This document shows positions 51,627 through 60,782 of a DNA stretch of 64,000 bases, in pieces (position 1 is the stretch's first letter; each line of letters begins with the position of its first letter). The stretch spans positions 62,001 to 126,000 of the forward strand of contig NZ_JACRSY010000001.1 of NCBI RefSeq assembly GCF_014384995.1, given 5' to 3'. The stretch comes from Zhenhengia yiwuensis (lineage in GTDB: Bacteria > Bacillota > Clostridia > Lachnospirales > Cellulosilyticaceae). A program made the position numbers and the translations under genes. The notes under the pieces were generated by a model that worked only from the letters and a program-made list of their open reading frames with translations, had not been told where the DNA came from and made no database searches.

Positions 51627-52795
51627 GTAGGAATATAATTACGGTCTATAGTAATAACGCTATGGAAAGATTCATCTTGAGTTTTAAGCTGTTTGTCAAT
51701 AAGGTAAGCTAGCTCTTTATCTGACATTTTAAATTCAGGGGGAACTGTAATATCAAAAATAAGATTAGTGTGTGTTACCCCTTGGACAATTCTGAAATCA
51801 TGGATAGATAAAATAGGGTCTATTTCATCTAAGATACTTAAAATAATATCTTTAAGAGCATTTGAGACAGCATCATCTTTAATAATAGGATCTAAATGAA
51901 TAACAAGATGGATACCTAATTCTAGAATAAAGTCACGTTCAATACGGTCAATAAGGTCATGACTCTCTAAAATATCTTCAGCTGCAGATACTTCCACGTG
52001 CACGGAAGCAAAGCATCTGTTTGGTCCATAGTTATGTACCATTAGGTCATGTAAGCCTAGTACACCTTCATAAGTTAAAATTTTGCTATGAATTTTATCT
52101 ACAAGTTCTGTTGTAGGTGCTTCTCCTAAAAGGGGGTTAATGGTATCTTTAATAATATTAATACCGGAGTAGATAATAAAGCATGCTACAATAAGCCCAA
52201 TAAAGCCATCTAAGTTAATAGAAGTGAAATAAAAGATCACCATAGAAATAAGAACGCTACTTGTAGCAATCACATCATTTAAGCTATCTGTTGCAGTAGC
52301 GTTAAGTGTAGTGGAATCAATTTTTTTACCTAAGTGTCTGTTGAAGAGACTCATCCAAAACTTGACTAAAATAGAGATACTAAGGACAAGCATTGTTATC
52401 CATGAAACATATATAGGTGTGGGTGAAAAAATTTTGGAGATAGAAGAACCTGCTAATTGAAGACCTAAGAAAATGATGATAAAGGAAATAACAAGTCCAG
52501 CTACATATTCTACACGTGCATGACCAAAAGGATGGTCCTGATCAGCAGGTTTAGAGGAAATTTTAAAACCTACCAAAGTTACAATGGAGGAAGCTGCATC
52601 TGATAAGTTATTAATAGCATCAGCTGTAATAGAAACACTACCAGATAAAATACCTACAATAAGTTTAAAAATAAAAAGTAAGATGTTACAGAAAATGCCT
52701 ACAGCACTACCTAGAAAACCATACTTTTCACGGATAATGGGATTTTGAATATCTTGATAATCTTTAATGAAAGTACGAATAAGAAACTGCGTCAT
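51602..52795 (-). CDS. Cation diffusion facilitator (CDF) metal exporter
   Basis: 397 residues. Six membrane segments lie in the first 220 residues, with metal-site aspartates in SITADAINNLSDAASS (about 55-70) and HPFGHARVEY near 90. A C-terminal cytoplasmic domain has VHVEVSAAEDILESHDLID. CDF proteins export Zn2+, Fe2+ or Mn2+ by proton exchange. At about 400 residues the C-terminal part is longer than in FieF (300), with an added segment after residue 300. GGAGGGTACT precedes the ATG. The metal cannot be assigned. Confidence 0.93.
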   Translation of the reverse strand: MTQFLIRTFIKDYQDIQNPIIREKYGFLGSAVGIFCNILLFIFKLIVGILSGSVSITADAINNLSDAASSIVTLVGFKISSKPADQDHPFGHARVEYVAGLVISFIIIFLGLQLAGSSISKIFSPTPIYVSWITMLVLSISILVKFWMSLFNRHLGKKIDSTTLNATATDSLNDVIATSSVLISMVIFYFTSINLDGFIGLIVACFIIYSGINIIKDTINPLLGEAPTTELVDKIHSKILTYEGVLGLHDLMVHNYGPNRCFASVHVEVSAAEDILESHDLIDRIERDFILELGIHLVIHLDPIIKDDAVSNALKDIILSILDEIDPILSIHDFRIVQGVTHTNLIFDITVPPEFKMSDKELAYLIDKQLKTQDESFHSVITIDRNYIPTMINTTKS

Positions 52796-52885
52796 AGTAC
52801 CCTCCTACATAAATAATATGCTATCAGTTTAGCATTTCTAGCTATTGTATGCAAATACCAAAAGAAAAGTAGAGGAAAATCTGTT

Positions 52886-52891
52886 ATAATA
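52886..52891 (+). promoter_or_regulatory. -10 element of the HAD-corC unit
   Basis: TATAAT at 52886-52891 with TG at 52883-52884 forms an extended -10, 28 bases before the start codon at 52919. Confidence 0.5.
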
Positions 52892-52918
52892 GAAATAGAC
52901 TACTTATGAGGAGGCATT

Positions 52919-53743
52919 ATGGCAAATAAGACATTATGGATTTCAGATTTGGATGGAACCTTGTTAAATAAAGAAAAGAAAGTATCAGACTATACAAAGA
53001 AAATCTTAAATGAAAAAATAGCAGAGGGGCTTTGTTTTAGTATTGCAACAGCACGTACTCCTGCAACTGTAGTGGATATGCTAAAGGGTGTAGAAATTAG
53101 TGTGCCAGTTGTAGTAATGAATGGAGCAGCTGTTTATAATATGGCGACATCAACTTATGAACATGTTAATTACTTAGAGATTGATATGGTAAAAGTGATA
53201 GAGAACCTTCTAAAAGAGAAGAAACAAAATGCTTTTACTTACTGTATTGACAATAATCAGCTCATAGCTTATCATGGAGCTTTCACAAATGAAGCACAAA
53301 AGAAGTTTTATGAGGAAAGACAAAATAATCCACGTAAACTTTTTAAAGCAGAAGAAACACCATTAGATGCAAGAGTTGCTTATTTTGTTGTAATAGGTGA
53401 GGAAGAGGCAGTACGTAGTATCTATGAGGTTTTAAAAGGTTATGATAAAGTTAACCAAGTATTTTATGAAGATATTTATAACGCAGGCGTATATTACTTA
53501 GAAATTTATAGTGAGGAAGTTTCTAAAGCAAATGCAATTAAGTTTTTGAAAAAAACATTTGGATTTGATAAACTTGTCTGCTTCGGAGATAATTATAATG
53601 ATATAGAAATGTTTGAAATGGCAGATGAAGGCTGTGCAGTAGCTAATGCTGTTGAAAAAATTAAAGAACTTAGTACACAAGTGATTGGTCACCATAATGA
53701 AGATGGTGTGGCAAAGTTTATTGAATCAAAGTGGCAAAAATGA
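52919..53743 (+). CDS. Cof-type HAD superfamily phosphatase (second copy)
   Basis: 274 residues. Motif I is SDLDGTLLNKEKK at residues 9-21, motif II falls in VVMNGAAVY, and motifs III/IV in SKANAIKFLKKTFG and CFGDNYNDIEMFEMAD. It is a cytoplasmic phosphatase of the same class as the one at 31888 but clearly different in sequence. GAGGAGG lies before the ATG. The corC-like gene follows after 53 bases. Substrate unknown. Confidence 0.92.
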   Translation: MANKTLWISDLDGTLLNKEKKVSDYTKKILNEKIAEGLCFSIATARTPATVVDMLKGVEISVPVVVMNGAAVYNMATSTYEHVNYLEIDMVKVIENLLKEKKQNAFTYCIDNNQLIAYHGAFTNEAQKKFYEERQNNPRKLFKAEETPLDARVAYFVVIGEEEAVRSIYEVLKGYDKVNQVFYEDIYNAGVYYLEIYSEEVSKANAIKFLKKTFGFDKLVCFGDNYNDIEMFEMADEGCAVANAVEKIKELSTQVIGHHNEDGVAKFIESKWQK

Positions 53744-53796
53744 TAAAATGATGCATATAGTTATATATAAGTTTAATTGATAAAGGGGGAATCGCC

Positions 53797-54648
53797 GTGG
53801 AAGGCCAGCCGAGGTCTAGGCAGATTTTTAAACGTATTAAAGAATCTCTAATACCTAAAAAAGCAAGATTAAAAAAAGAAGTATCGGAAGAAGATATTAA
53901 GACACTGATCAATCAAGGGAATGAAAATGGGCTTATTGATCAAACTGCAAAAGATATGCTTTATGGTGTCTTTTCATTTGATGATAAGACTGCTCTAGAG
54001 ATTATGACACCGCGAGCAACTGTTGTAAGTGTAGAGATGAAAAAGTCAGGCAAAGCTGTGCTTGATATGATGATGAGTCATCCTTTTTCACGTATTCCGG
54101 TCTATGAAGACGTACCACATAATATTGTAGGAATACTACATGCTAAGGAGTTGTATGAATGGGCACTTAGGGAAGGCGTAGATAACCTTGAAGTAAAAAA
54201 ACTTATGAAGCCAGCCTATTATGTTCCTGAGACGAAAACCATTGCAACACTTTTTAGAGAACTTCAGGAGACGAAAAATCATCTAGCGGTTATTTTAGAT
54301 GAGTATGGAGATTTCCAAGGTATTGTTACAGTAGATGATATTGTAAGTCAGGTAGTAGGAGAGATTGCAGATGAGCATACCTCCTATGAGGAAATCGAGC
54401 AGATAGATGAACATACTTATCTGGTGGATGGTTTGACTCATATTGAGGATGTTAATAAACACTTAGGGCTAGAAATTGAATGTGAGCATTTTGATACCAT
54501 TGGTGGATTTGTGATCAATTTAATCGGGTGGATTCCTAAACAGGCCGTTTCTGTATCGTATAAAAATATTGTATTTGAAGTGGAAAAGGTAAAATCTAAT
54601 CGTGTCGAAACACTTAAGATTTATCTTATGCACTCCATTGCTGTATAA
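53797..54648 (+). CDS. CorC/HlyC-type protein with CBS pair, lacking the membrane domain
   Basis: 283 residues. A charged N-terminal stretch is followed by a CBS pair (about 65-185: IMTPRATVVSVEMKKSG; HPFSRIPVYEDVPHNIVGIL; LAVILDEYGDFQGIVTVDDI). A C-terminal CorC_HlyC domain follows (about 205-280; FDTIGGFVINLIGWIPK). The N-terminal DUF21 membrane domain of most family members is missing, as in E. coli CorC. Family members are linked to Mg2+/Co2+ efflux. It starts with GTG at 53797 behind GGGGGAATC. Confidence 0.92.
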   Translation: MEGQPRSRQIFKRIKESLIPKKARLKKEVSEEDIKTLINQGNENGLIDQTAKDMLYGVFSFDDKTALEIMTPRATVVSVEMKKSGKAVLDMMMSHPFSRIPVYEDVPHNIVGILHAKELYEWALREGVDNLEVKKLMKPAYYVPETKTIATLFRELQETKNHLAVILDEYGDFQGIVTVDDIVSQVVGEIADEHTSYEEIEQIDEHTYLVDGLTHIEDVNKHLGLEIECEHFDTIGGFVINLIGWIPKQAVSVSYKNIVFEVEKVKSNRVETLKIYLMHSIAV

Positions 54649-54692
54649 AAAGAACCGTCACCCTTTTATAAGAGGGGTGACGGTTCTTTTTA
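54647..54692. terminator. Bidirectional terminator between corC-like gene and queT
   Basis: A 17-bp stem (54647-54663 with 54675-54691), strongly GC-rich at its centre, with T runs on both strands. Confidence 0.93.
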
Positions 54693-55208
54693 TTGCATAT
54701 TTTGTCTATGTGCATGAAGTAAATGTGGATACTTCTTCATAATAAGTATGAAGAGTGGTCCACCTACAATAGTAACAACAACGAATTCTCCAATACCTAC
54801 TTCAAGCATGGTTAAAGCAAGTGGGAGTTCAAATAAGTAATGTAACATCCAGCCAATAATAAGTCCATTGAATAAAGTTGGCCATAAAGAACTTAGCCAA
54901 AGACCAAGCTTAGAGCCTTTAGTGAACTTTGCTGTTAGGCTGATAGCAGATACGCTGATAAAGGTAGCCAGTGTACCAAAAATCACATCCATTATACCAT
55001 TAGGGCCTAATAAATTAGCTACAAGGCAGCCGAGTGTAAGACCAGCGATATAAAATGGATCAAAGAAGGCGAGCAGCACAAGAAGTTCAGAGACTCTAAA
55101 CTGCAGATTGCCATAGCTGATTGGTGCTAGTGCAACAGTCAGTACGGCATAAATAGCTGCTACTGCTGCTACTGTTACAAGTCTTTTTGTTGAATTGATG
55201 TTTTTCAT
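54690..55208 (-). CDS. queT: QueT family queuosine-precursor transporter
   Basis: 172 residues with about five membrane segments. ALAPISYGNLQFRVSELLVL at about 26-45 and ANLLGPNGIMDVIFGTLATF near 65 are the QueT (COG4708) hallmarks. It is the predicted membrane (S) component for uptake of preQ1/queuine precursors with the shared ECF energy module, whose genes are not here. AAAGGAGAATAAAC precedes the ATG. A hairpin with preQ1-riboswitch-like features lies immediately upstream. Confidence 0.92.
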   Translation of the reverse strand: MKNINSTKRLVTVAAVAAIYAVLTVALAPISYGNLQFRVSELLVLLAFFDPFYIAGLTLGCLVANLLGPNGIMDVIFGTLATFISVSAISLTAKFTKGSKLGLWLSSLWPTLFNGLIIGWMLHYLFELPLALTMLEVGIGEFVVVTIVGGPLFILIMKKYPHLLHAHRQNMQ

Positions 55209-55215
55209 GTTTATT

Positions 55216-55265
55216 CTCCTTTACCGTAGTTTTATTTAGAGACAGGAGGCTTCCGAACTGTCTAC
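55216..55265 (-). promoter_or_regulatory. Possible preQ1-type riboswitch in the queT leader
   Basis: On the minus strand a 6-bp stem AGACAG/CTGTCT (55263-55258 with 55245-55240) closes a 12-base loop starting TTC, followed by an A-rich tail AAATAAAACTA and then the Shine-Dalgarno AAAGGAG. Small stem, 12-base loop, A-rich tail and ribosome site in that order resemble preQ1-I. CCTCC in the loop region could also pair with the GGAG. Bases needed for ligand binding are not verified. Confidence 0.5.
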
Positions 55266-55291
55266 AAGTATAAAAGTTTATACCACAAGGT

Positions 55292-55320
55292 AGTATACGT
55301 GTTTTAATTTTAAAAAGCAA
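55292..55320 (-). promoter_or_regulatory. Sigma-A promoter of queT
   Basis: On the minus strand TTGCTT (55320-55315), a 17-base spacer and TATACT (55297-55292), giving a leader that contains the hairpin at 55240-55263. Confidence 0.65.
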
Positions 55321-55389
55321 CCCTTTGAATAATTTAATAGCCATTGGTTATTATACTATACATATTACCAAGAAAAGGAGGCGCATATC

Positions 55390-56127
55390 ATGTCTTTTTA
55401 TAGTACGATTGCTCCTTATTATGATTATATTTTTCCTGCCCACCCAAGTCAGATTAAGTTTTTAAAAGAGATTATAGGAAATGGTACGAAGCAAGTGTTA
55501 GATATAGCCTGTGGTAATGGCAGTTATGCGATTGCTATGGCGAAGTCTGGCTACCTGGTAACAGCACTTGATAATGATGCAGGCATGATTGAAAGTGCCA
55601 AAGCTAAGGCTGATCTTGAAGAGGTATCCCTTGCTCTTATTCATTGTCCTATGGAAAATATGAAAAACTATATACAAGGTAAGTTTGATGTAGCTTACTG
55701 TATTGGTAATTCTCTTGTACATTTGGAAGATGAAGAGAAGATAGAAAGCTTTTTAAAAGACCTATATAAAGTTCTTCAGGAAGATGGAAAAGCAATTATT
55801 CAGATTATCAATTATGACCGTGTTCTTAAACATGGGCAGACTAAATTACCTGATATTTTTCATGAGGAGGTAGGACTTAAGTTCTTTAGAAGCTATGAAG
55901 TGGATGAGAATGAGAAATATGTGGATTTCAAGACCAAGTTACACCTAAAAGATAAGGTAGAGGAGCACGCTACGAAACTTATCCCACTCTTAAAAGATAA
56001 TCTGGTAGCACTTTGTAACAAAGCAGGTTTTAAAGTAAATACTTGTTATGGAGATTTTGGAAAATCAGATTTTAATGAAGATGAAAGCTATCACTGTATA
56101 GTAGTTCTAGAAAAAGGGGCATACTAA
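55390..56127 (+). CDS. Class I SAM-dependent methyltransferase
   Basis: 245 residues. The SAM-binding loop VLDIACGNGSYAIAMAKSG lies at about 37-55, an acidic ALDNDAGMIE follows, and FDVAYCIGNSLVHLEDEEKI is near 98. These define a methyltransferase_11/25-type enzyme. The substrate cannot be inferred; N-terminal FYSTIAPYYDYIF is common in small-molecule methylases. AAAAGGAGG precedes the ATG. A 48-residue Cys-rich protein is encoded 21 bases after its stop. Confidence 0.88.
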   Translation: MSFYSTIAPYYDYIFPAHPSQIKFLKEIIGNGTKQVLDIACGNGSYAIAMAKSGYLVTALDNDAGMIESAKAKADLEEVSLALIHCPMENMKNYIQGKFDVAYCIGNSLVHLEDEEKIESFLKDLYKVLQEDGKAIIQIINYDRVLKHGQTKLPDIFHEEVGLKFFRSYEVDENEKYVDFKTKLHLKDKVEEHATKLIPLLKDNLVALCNKAGFKVNTCYGDFGKSDFNEDESYHCIVVLEKGAY

Positions 56128-56148
56128 AAAGAAAAGGGTGTATAACAA

Positions 56149-56295
56149 ATGACAAATGAAGCATTGAATAGTTTGTTAGAGCAAGGTCTTAGGGGTTGTG
56201 AAGATAGACATATAGAAACACATAAATGTGCGCATTGTATTTATAACCTTCCTAAAGACGGAATAGATTACTGCATGTTTCATGATATGGAATAA
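56149..56295 (+). CDS. Small Cys-rich (zinc-ribbon-like) protein of 48 residues
   Basis: ATG 56149 follows AAAAGGGTG and the frame closes with TAA at 56293. The product carries CEDRHIETHKCAHC and then YCMFH, giving a CxxC-N12-CxxxH arrangement able to hold zinc. It is too short for most gene callers and not recognised by me. It lies 21 bases after the methyltransferase gene and directly before a terminator, so the two probably form an operon. Confidence 0.7.
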   Translation: MTNEALNSLLEQGLRGCEDRHIETHKCAHCIYNLPKDGIDYCMFHDME

Positions 56296-56330
56296 AGAAA
56301 AGGATGGCCAAATAGACCATCCTTTTCTTT
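56294..56330 (+). terminator. Terminator of the methyltransferase unit
   Basis: A 14-bp stem (56294-56307 with 56317-56330), 9-base loop, ending in CTTT. Confidence 0.8.
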
Positions 56331-56408
56331 AAGTATTTTTTGTGGTATAATTACAAATTGTGAAATTGAATTTGCTTATTAATTTGTTTTTAAATAAAGG
56401 AGAATCTC

Positions 56409-57998
56409 ATGATTACAGTATCAGACGTAAGCTTACAGTACGGTGGTACCAAGCTATTTAAAGATGTAAATCTTAAATTCACACCAGGTAACTGCTATGG
56501 TGTAATTGGTGCTAACGGTGCAGGAAAATCAACATTTCTTAAAATTTTATCTGGTGAAATTGATAGTTCAACAGGTGAAGTTAGCATTCCTTCTAATATC
56601 AGGATGTCAGTTTTAAAACAGGACCACTACCAATATGATGAGTGTCAAGTGCTTGAAACTGTTATTCGTGGTAATGCAAGACTCTATGAAATTATGCAAG
56701 AAAAAGAAGCACTTTATGCTAAAGAAGACTTTACAGACGAAGATGGTGTACGTGCTTCTGAACTTGAAGGTGAATTTGCTGAAATGAATGGTTGGGAAGC
56801 AGAGTCAGAAGCATCTCAACTTCTACAAGGGTTAGGGGTAGGTATTGACCTTCACTATAACCTTATGAAAGACTTAAATGGTGGAGATAAAGTTAAGGTA
56901 CTTCTTGCACAAGCTTTATTTGGCCAACCAGGTATCTTATTACTCGATGAGCCTACTAACCATTTAGATATTCAATCAGTAAACTGGCTTGAAGATTTCT
57001 TACTTGACTTCCCAGGTACAGTTATCGTAGTATCTCATGACCGTCACTTCTTAAATACAGTATGTACACATACAGTAGATATTGATTACGGTAAAATTAA
57101 AATGTATGTAGGTAATTACGACTTCTGGTATGAATCAAGTCAAATGATTCAAAGCTTAATGAAAGCACAAAATAAGAAAAATGAAGATAAAATTAAAGAA
57201 CTTCAAAACTTTATTACCCGTTTCTCTGCTAATAAATCAAAATCAAAACAAGCAACATCACGTAGAAAAATGCTTGATAAAATTTCTCTTGAGGAGATGC
57301 CAGCTTCTTCACGTCGCTACCCATTCGTAGCTTTCAATCAAGACCGTGAAGTAGGAAATGAAATTCTTTATGTAGAAAACGTATCTAAAACAATCGATGG
57401 TGTAAAAGTACTTGATAATGTTACTTTCAGAGTTAATAAAGAAGATAAAATTGCCATTATCGGTGAAGATGAAATCGGAATTACTGCATTATTTAAGATT
57501 CTTGCAGGTGAAGAAGAACCAGATACAGGTACTGTAAAATGGGGTGTTACAACATCTACATCTTACTTCCCTAAAGATAATAGTGAATACTTCAATGATT
57601 GTGATCTTGACCTTATTAACTGGTTACGTCAATACTCAGATGAAAAATCTGAAAGTTACCTTCGTGGTTTCTTAGGACGTATGCTCTTTGCAGGTGAAGA
57701 TGCACTTAAGCCAGCTAAAGTATTATCAGGGGGAGAAAAAGTACGTTGTATGCTTTCAAGAATGATGCTTGCTGGTTCTAACGTATTACTTCTTGACCAA
57801 CCAACTAACCACTTGGATCTTGAGTCTATTACAGCACTTAATAATGGTCTTATTAACTTTAAAGGCAATGTTCTCTTTACATCACATGACCACCAATTTA
57901 TTCAAACTGTTTCAAATCGTATTATCGAAATAAAAACAGATGGTATTGTGGATCGTATGATGAGCTATGATGATTACCTAGAGCAAAAAAACAAATAA
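56409..57998 (+). CDS. ABC-F family ATPase (YkpA/YbiT-like)
   Basis: 529 residues with two ATP-binding cassettes and no membrane domain. The first cassette has Walker A GANGAGKST (about 37-45) and LLLDEPTNHLD. A linker of about 60 charged residues follows, then the second cassette. In cassette two, Walker A is degenerate (GEDEIGITALFK, no GK[ST]) and the Walker B glutamate is Gln (LLLDQPTNHLD), while the signature LSGGEKVR is kept. ABC-F proteins act on the ribosome E site in translation or antibiotic protection. AAGGAG precedes the ATG. Confidence 0.93.
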   Translation: MITVSDVSLQYGGTKLFKDVNLKFTPGNCYGVIGANGAGKSTFLKILSGEIDSSTGEVSIPSNIRMSVLKQDHYQYDECQVLETVIRGNARLYEIMQEKEALYAKEDFTDEDGVRASELEGEFAEMNGWEAESEASQLLQGLGVGIDLHYNLMKDLNGGDKVKVLLAQALFGQPGILLLDEPTNHLDIQSVNWLEDFLLDFPGTVIVVSHDRHFLNTVCTHTVDIDYGKIKMYVGNYDFWYESSQMIQSLMKAQNKKNEDKIKELQNFITRFSANKSKSKQATSRRKMLDKISLEEMPASSRRYPFVAFNQDREVGNEILYVENVSKTIDGVKVLDNVTFRVNKEDKIAIIGEDEIGITALFKILAGEEEPDTGTVKWGVTTSTSYFPKDNSEYFNDCDLDLINWLRQYSDEKSESYLRGFLGRMLFAGEDALKPAKVLSGGEKVRCMLSRMMLAGSNVLLLDQPTNHLDLESITALNNGLINFKGNVLFTSHDHQFIQTVSNRIIEIKTDGIVDRMMSYDDYLEQKNK

Positions 57999-58004
57999 GG
58001 TTTG

Positions 58005-58046
58005 GAAAGTCTACTTCTTTTAAGGTATAGGAAGTAGACTTTCTTT
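58005..58046 (+). terminator. Terminator of the ABC-F gene
   Basis: A 13-bp perfect stem (58005-58017 with 58031-58043) with a 13-base loop, followed by TTT. Confidence 0.75.
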
Positions 58047-58065
58047 AAAAGCAGGGAGAATAAGT

Positions 58066-59334
58066 ATGATTAAAGACTATTTAGAGATTTTAAGAGAAGA
58101 ACTAGTAGTAGCAATTGGATGCACGGAACCTATTGCAGTAGTACTCGCAGCAGCAAAAGCAGGAGAAGTGCTAGGAGGCTTACCAGAGAAGGTAGATATC
58201 AGATGTAGTGGGAACTTTATTAAAAATGCAAAAAGTGTAGAAATTCCTAATGGACAAGGTTTAAAAGGTATTTTAGCTTGTACAGCTCTTGGCTTTGTTG
58301 TAAAAGGAAGTGATAAGGAATTAGAAATCTTACAAGAAGTAAGTAAGCAGCAAATAGATCAGGCTAAGGCACTTTTAGAAAAGGGAAATATAACACTGCA
58401 TAAACTAGACACAACTGAAAAGCTTCATATTATTGTAGAATGTATGAAAGGTGATACACAAGTTAGTGTAGAACTTAAAAGAACACATCATAATATTAGT
58501 AAGGTTATAAAAAATGGAAAGATATTATTTCAAGAAAATCTAGAAGAAACAAATCCAAAAGGCTATAGTGTAGATAGAAGCATATTAAGTGTTTCAGGAA
58601 TCTGTCAGTTTGTTCAGGAAGTGGATCAAGATATATTAAAAGATTTATTAAATGAAGTGGTATGTAACAACACGAGTATCGCAAAAGAAGGGCTTGAAGC
58701 ACGTTACGGTAATGAAGTAGCTAGAACGATTTACAAATATTATGGAGAAGATAATATCTATGCAAGACTTAAGGCAATGGGAGCAGCAGGTTCAGATGCC
58801 CGTATGGGAGGATGTCCTTATCCAGTTGTAACAGTAGTAGGAAGTGGCAATCAAGGTATGACTTGTACACTACCAGTTGTAGAGTATGCACACTATAAAA
58901 ATGTATCTGAAGAAAAACTTCATAGAGCGTTAGCTTTAGCACTTCTTATTAGTATTCATCAAAAAACAGGTATAGGTAGATTGTCAGCTTATTGTGGTGC
59001 TGTAAGTGCATCATGTGGAGCAGCATGTGGGCTCACTTATTTAGAAAAAGGTGCTGATTTAGAGGCTATTAGCCAGACTATTACCAATACCTTAGCTGTT
59101 GCATCAGGTATTGTTTGTGATGGTGCTAAACCATCTTGTGCAGCTAAGATTGCAACAAGTTTAGAAGCAGCACTTCTTGCGCATCTTATGGCTTTAGAAG
59201 GGAATACTTTTGAGCCAGGAACAGGAATCATCAAAGAGGATGTAGAGGGAACTATTGCGGCAGTTGGAAAACTTGCAAGTGTAGGTATGCATCAGACAGA
59301 TGAAGTGATTTTAGACATTATGTTAGAAAACTAA
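58066..59334 (+). CDS. cyuA: L-cysteine desulfidase (CyuA/CdsB, UPF0597 family)
   Basis: 422 residues. The conserved N-terminal VAIGCTEPIAVVLAA (Cys19), the middle GAAGSDARMGGCPYPV and the C-terminal ASGIVCDGAKPSCAAKIATS supply the cysteines of an oxygen-sensitive iron-sulfur site related to serine dehydratase. It converts L-cysteine to pyruvate, ammonia and sulfide. GGGAG precedes the ATG. The next gene, a TcyP-like cystine symporter, starts 62 bases later, which supports the cysteine role. Family assignment is firm; substrate is family-based. Confidence 0.9.
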   Translation: MIKDYLEILREELVVAIGCTEPIAVVLAAAKAGEVLGGLPEKVDIRCSGNFIKNAKSVEIPNGQGLKGILACTALGFVVKGSDKELEILQEVSKQQIDQAKALLEKGNITLHKLDTTEKLHIIVECMKGDTQVSVELKRTHHNISKVIKNGKILFQENLEETNPKGYSVDRSILSVSGICQFVQEVDQDILKDLLNEVVCNNTSIAKEGLEARYGNEVARTIYKYYGEDNIYARLKAMGAAGSDARMGGCPYPVVTVVGSGNQGMTCTLPVVEYAHYKNVSEEKLHRALALALLISIHQKTGIGRLSAYCGAVSASCGAACGLTYLEKGADLEAISQTITNTLAVASGIVCDGAKPSCAAKIATSLEAALLAHLMALEGNTFEPGTGIIKEDVEGTIAAVGKLASVGMHQTDEVILDIMLEN

Positions 59335-59396
59335 TTCCTAAGGGATATATGATAGATTTAATAGACATTATAGATTAGGCATTAAGGAGGCAAAGT

Positions 59397-60782
59397 ATGA
59401 ATAGTGTATTTTTTACAGATTTTTTAATGTTAAGTGACCTTAGAACACTTCTTTGTATTGTGCTCTTAGTAGGTCTTTTTGCAGTTATGCATAGACTTCA
59501 AAAGAAAAAAGTAAACTTTTCTAAACGCATGATTATAGGAACAATTCTAGGTCTTGTATTAGGACTTATTATACAATTTATTTCAGGATTTTCAAATGAT
59601 CCAATGCAGATTACTTTCGTAGCTGAAACAACTAAGTGGTATGGATTGATAGGGAATGGATTTATAGACCTTATTAGAATGCTTGTTATACCTCTTGTAA
59701 TGGTTTCTATCATTCATGTTATTATTAATATGAAAGAGGGCGCTAATATTGGAAAGCTTACAAAAAATGCTATGATTGTTACTATGACTATGGTTATTAT
59801 AGCAGTACTTGTAGGATTAGGTGTAGGTATGGCCTTTGGTGTAGGAAAGGGTATGGCAGTAGTAGGTGGTAGTGCTGAGATTAAGGAAGTAACGAATGTA
59901 GTAGATACTTTAAGAGGTTTACTTCCAGCAAATCCAGTAAAAGCTATGGTAGATGTCAATATCATTGCACTTGTAATTATGGCAGTATTTTTTGGAATGG
60001 GTGCAAAACGTATGTCTAAAAAATACTTTGATATAGTTAAACCATTTTTTGATTTAATTAATGCACTTCAAAAGATTATTATGAGTGTGGCTATGACGAT
60101 TATTAAATATATGCCATACGCAGTTATTGCACTTTTAGCTAATACCATCGCTCAGCGTGGACTTGCAAGTATTTTAGAAGTAGGTATTTTCATTATAGCA
60201 CTTTATGTAGCTGTTGCTATTATGTTTGTGATTCAGCTGATAGCGCTTGCAATTTTTGGAGTAAATCCAGTTATTTATATGAAAAAAGCATTACCTGTTA
60301 TGATTTTAGCTTTTACATCTAGATCAAGTGTAGGGGCATTACCGCTTACAATTGAAACTTTAACAGATAAATTAGGTGTTAATGATGGGACGGCTAGTTT
60401 TGTAGCTGGATTTGGTACAACAGCAGGTATGCAAGGATGTGCAGGGGTCTTCCCGGCGTTACTTCTTATCTTTGTAGCCAATGTAAATGGTATGCCGATA
60501 GATATAACTTTTATTGCCATGTCAGTCATTGTTGTAGCACTAGGTTCATTAGGAATCGCAGGAATTCCAGGTACAGCAACTATGGCAGCTTCAGTAGCTT
60601 TATCAGGAGTTGGTTTAGCATCATCATTCCCAGTAGTCAGTCCGATTTTAGCCATAGACCCTATTGTAGATATGGGAAGAACTTTAATCAATGTAACCGG
60701 TTCTATGGTTAATGCTATTATAGTAGACCGTACGTTAGGACAGATGGATATGGAGCACTTTAGAAAAGAGGTATCTAAATGA
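59397..60782 (+). CDS. Sodium/dicarboxylate-type symporter, TcyP-like (L-cystine)
   Basis: 461 residues of the DAACS family with about eight to ten membrane segments. The TcyP-like opening HRLQKKKVNFSKRMIIGT and KWYGLIGNGFIDLIRMLVIP precede the core. The re-entrant SRSSVGALPLTIETLTDKLG near 305 and a C-terminal DPIVDMGRTLINVTGSMVNA carry substrate/sodium motifs. B. subtilis TcyP (463 residues) is an L-cystine importer; length and neighbours agree with that role. AAGGAGG precedes the ATG. It overlaps the next gene by 4 bases. Confidence 0.88.
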   Translation: MNSVFFTDFLMLSDLRTLLCIVLLVGLFAVMHRLQKKKVNFSKRMIIGTILGLVLGLIIQFISGFSNDPMQITFVAETTKWYGLIGNGFIDLIRMLVIPLVMVSIIHVIINMKEGANIGKLTKNAMIVTMTMVIIAVLVGLGVGMAFGVGKGMAVVGGSAEIKEVTNVVDTLRGLLPANPVKAMVDVNIIALVIMAVFFGMGAKRMSKKYFDIVKPFFDLINALQKIIMSVAMTIIKYMPYAVIALLANTIAQRGLASILEVGIFIIALYVAVAIMFVIQLIALAIFGVNPVIYMKKALPVMILAFTSRSSVGALPLTIETLTDKLGVNDGTASFVAGFGTTAGMQGCAGVFPALLLIFVANVNGMPIDITFIAMSVIVVALGSLGIAGIPGTATMAASVALSGVGLASSFPVVSPILAIDPIVDMGRTLINVTGSMVNAIIVDRTLGQMDMEHFRKEVSK

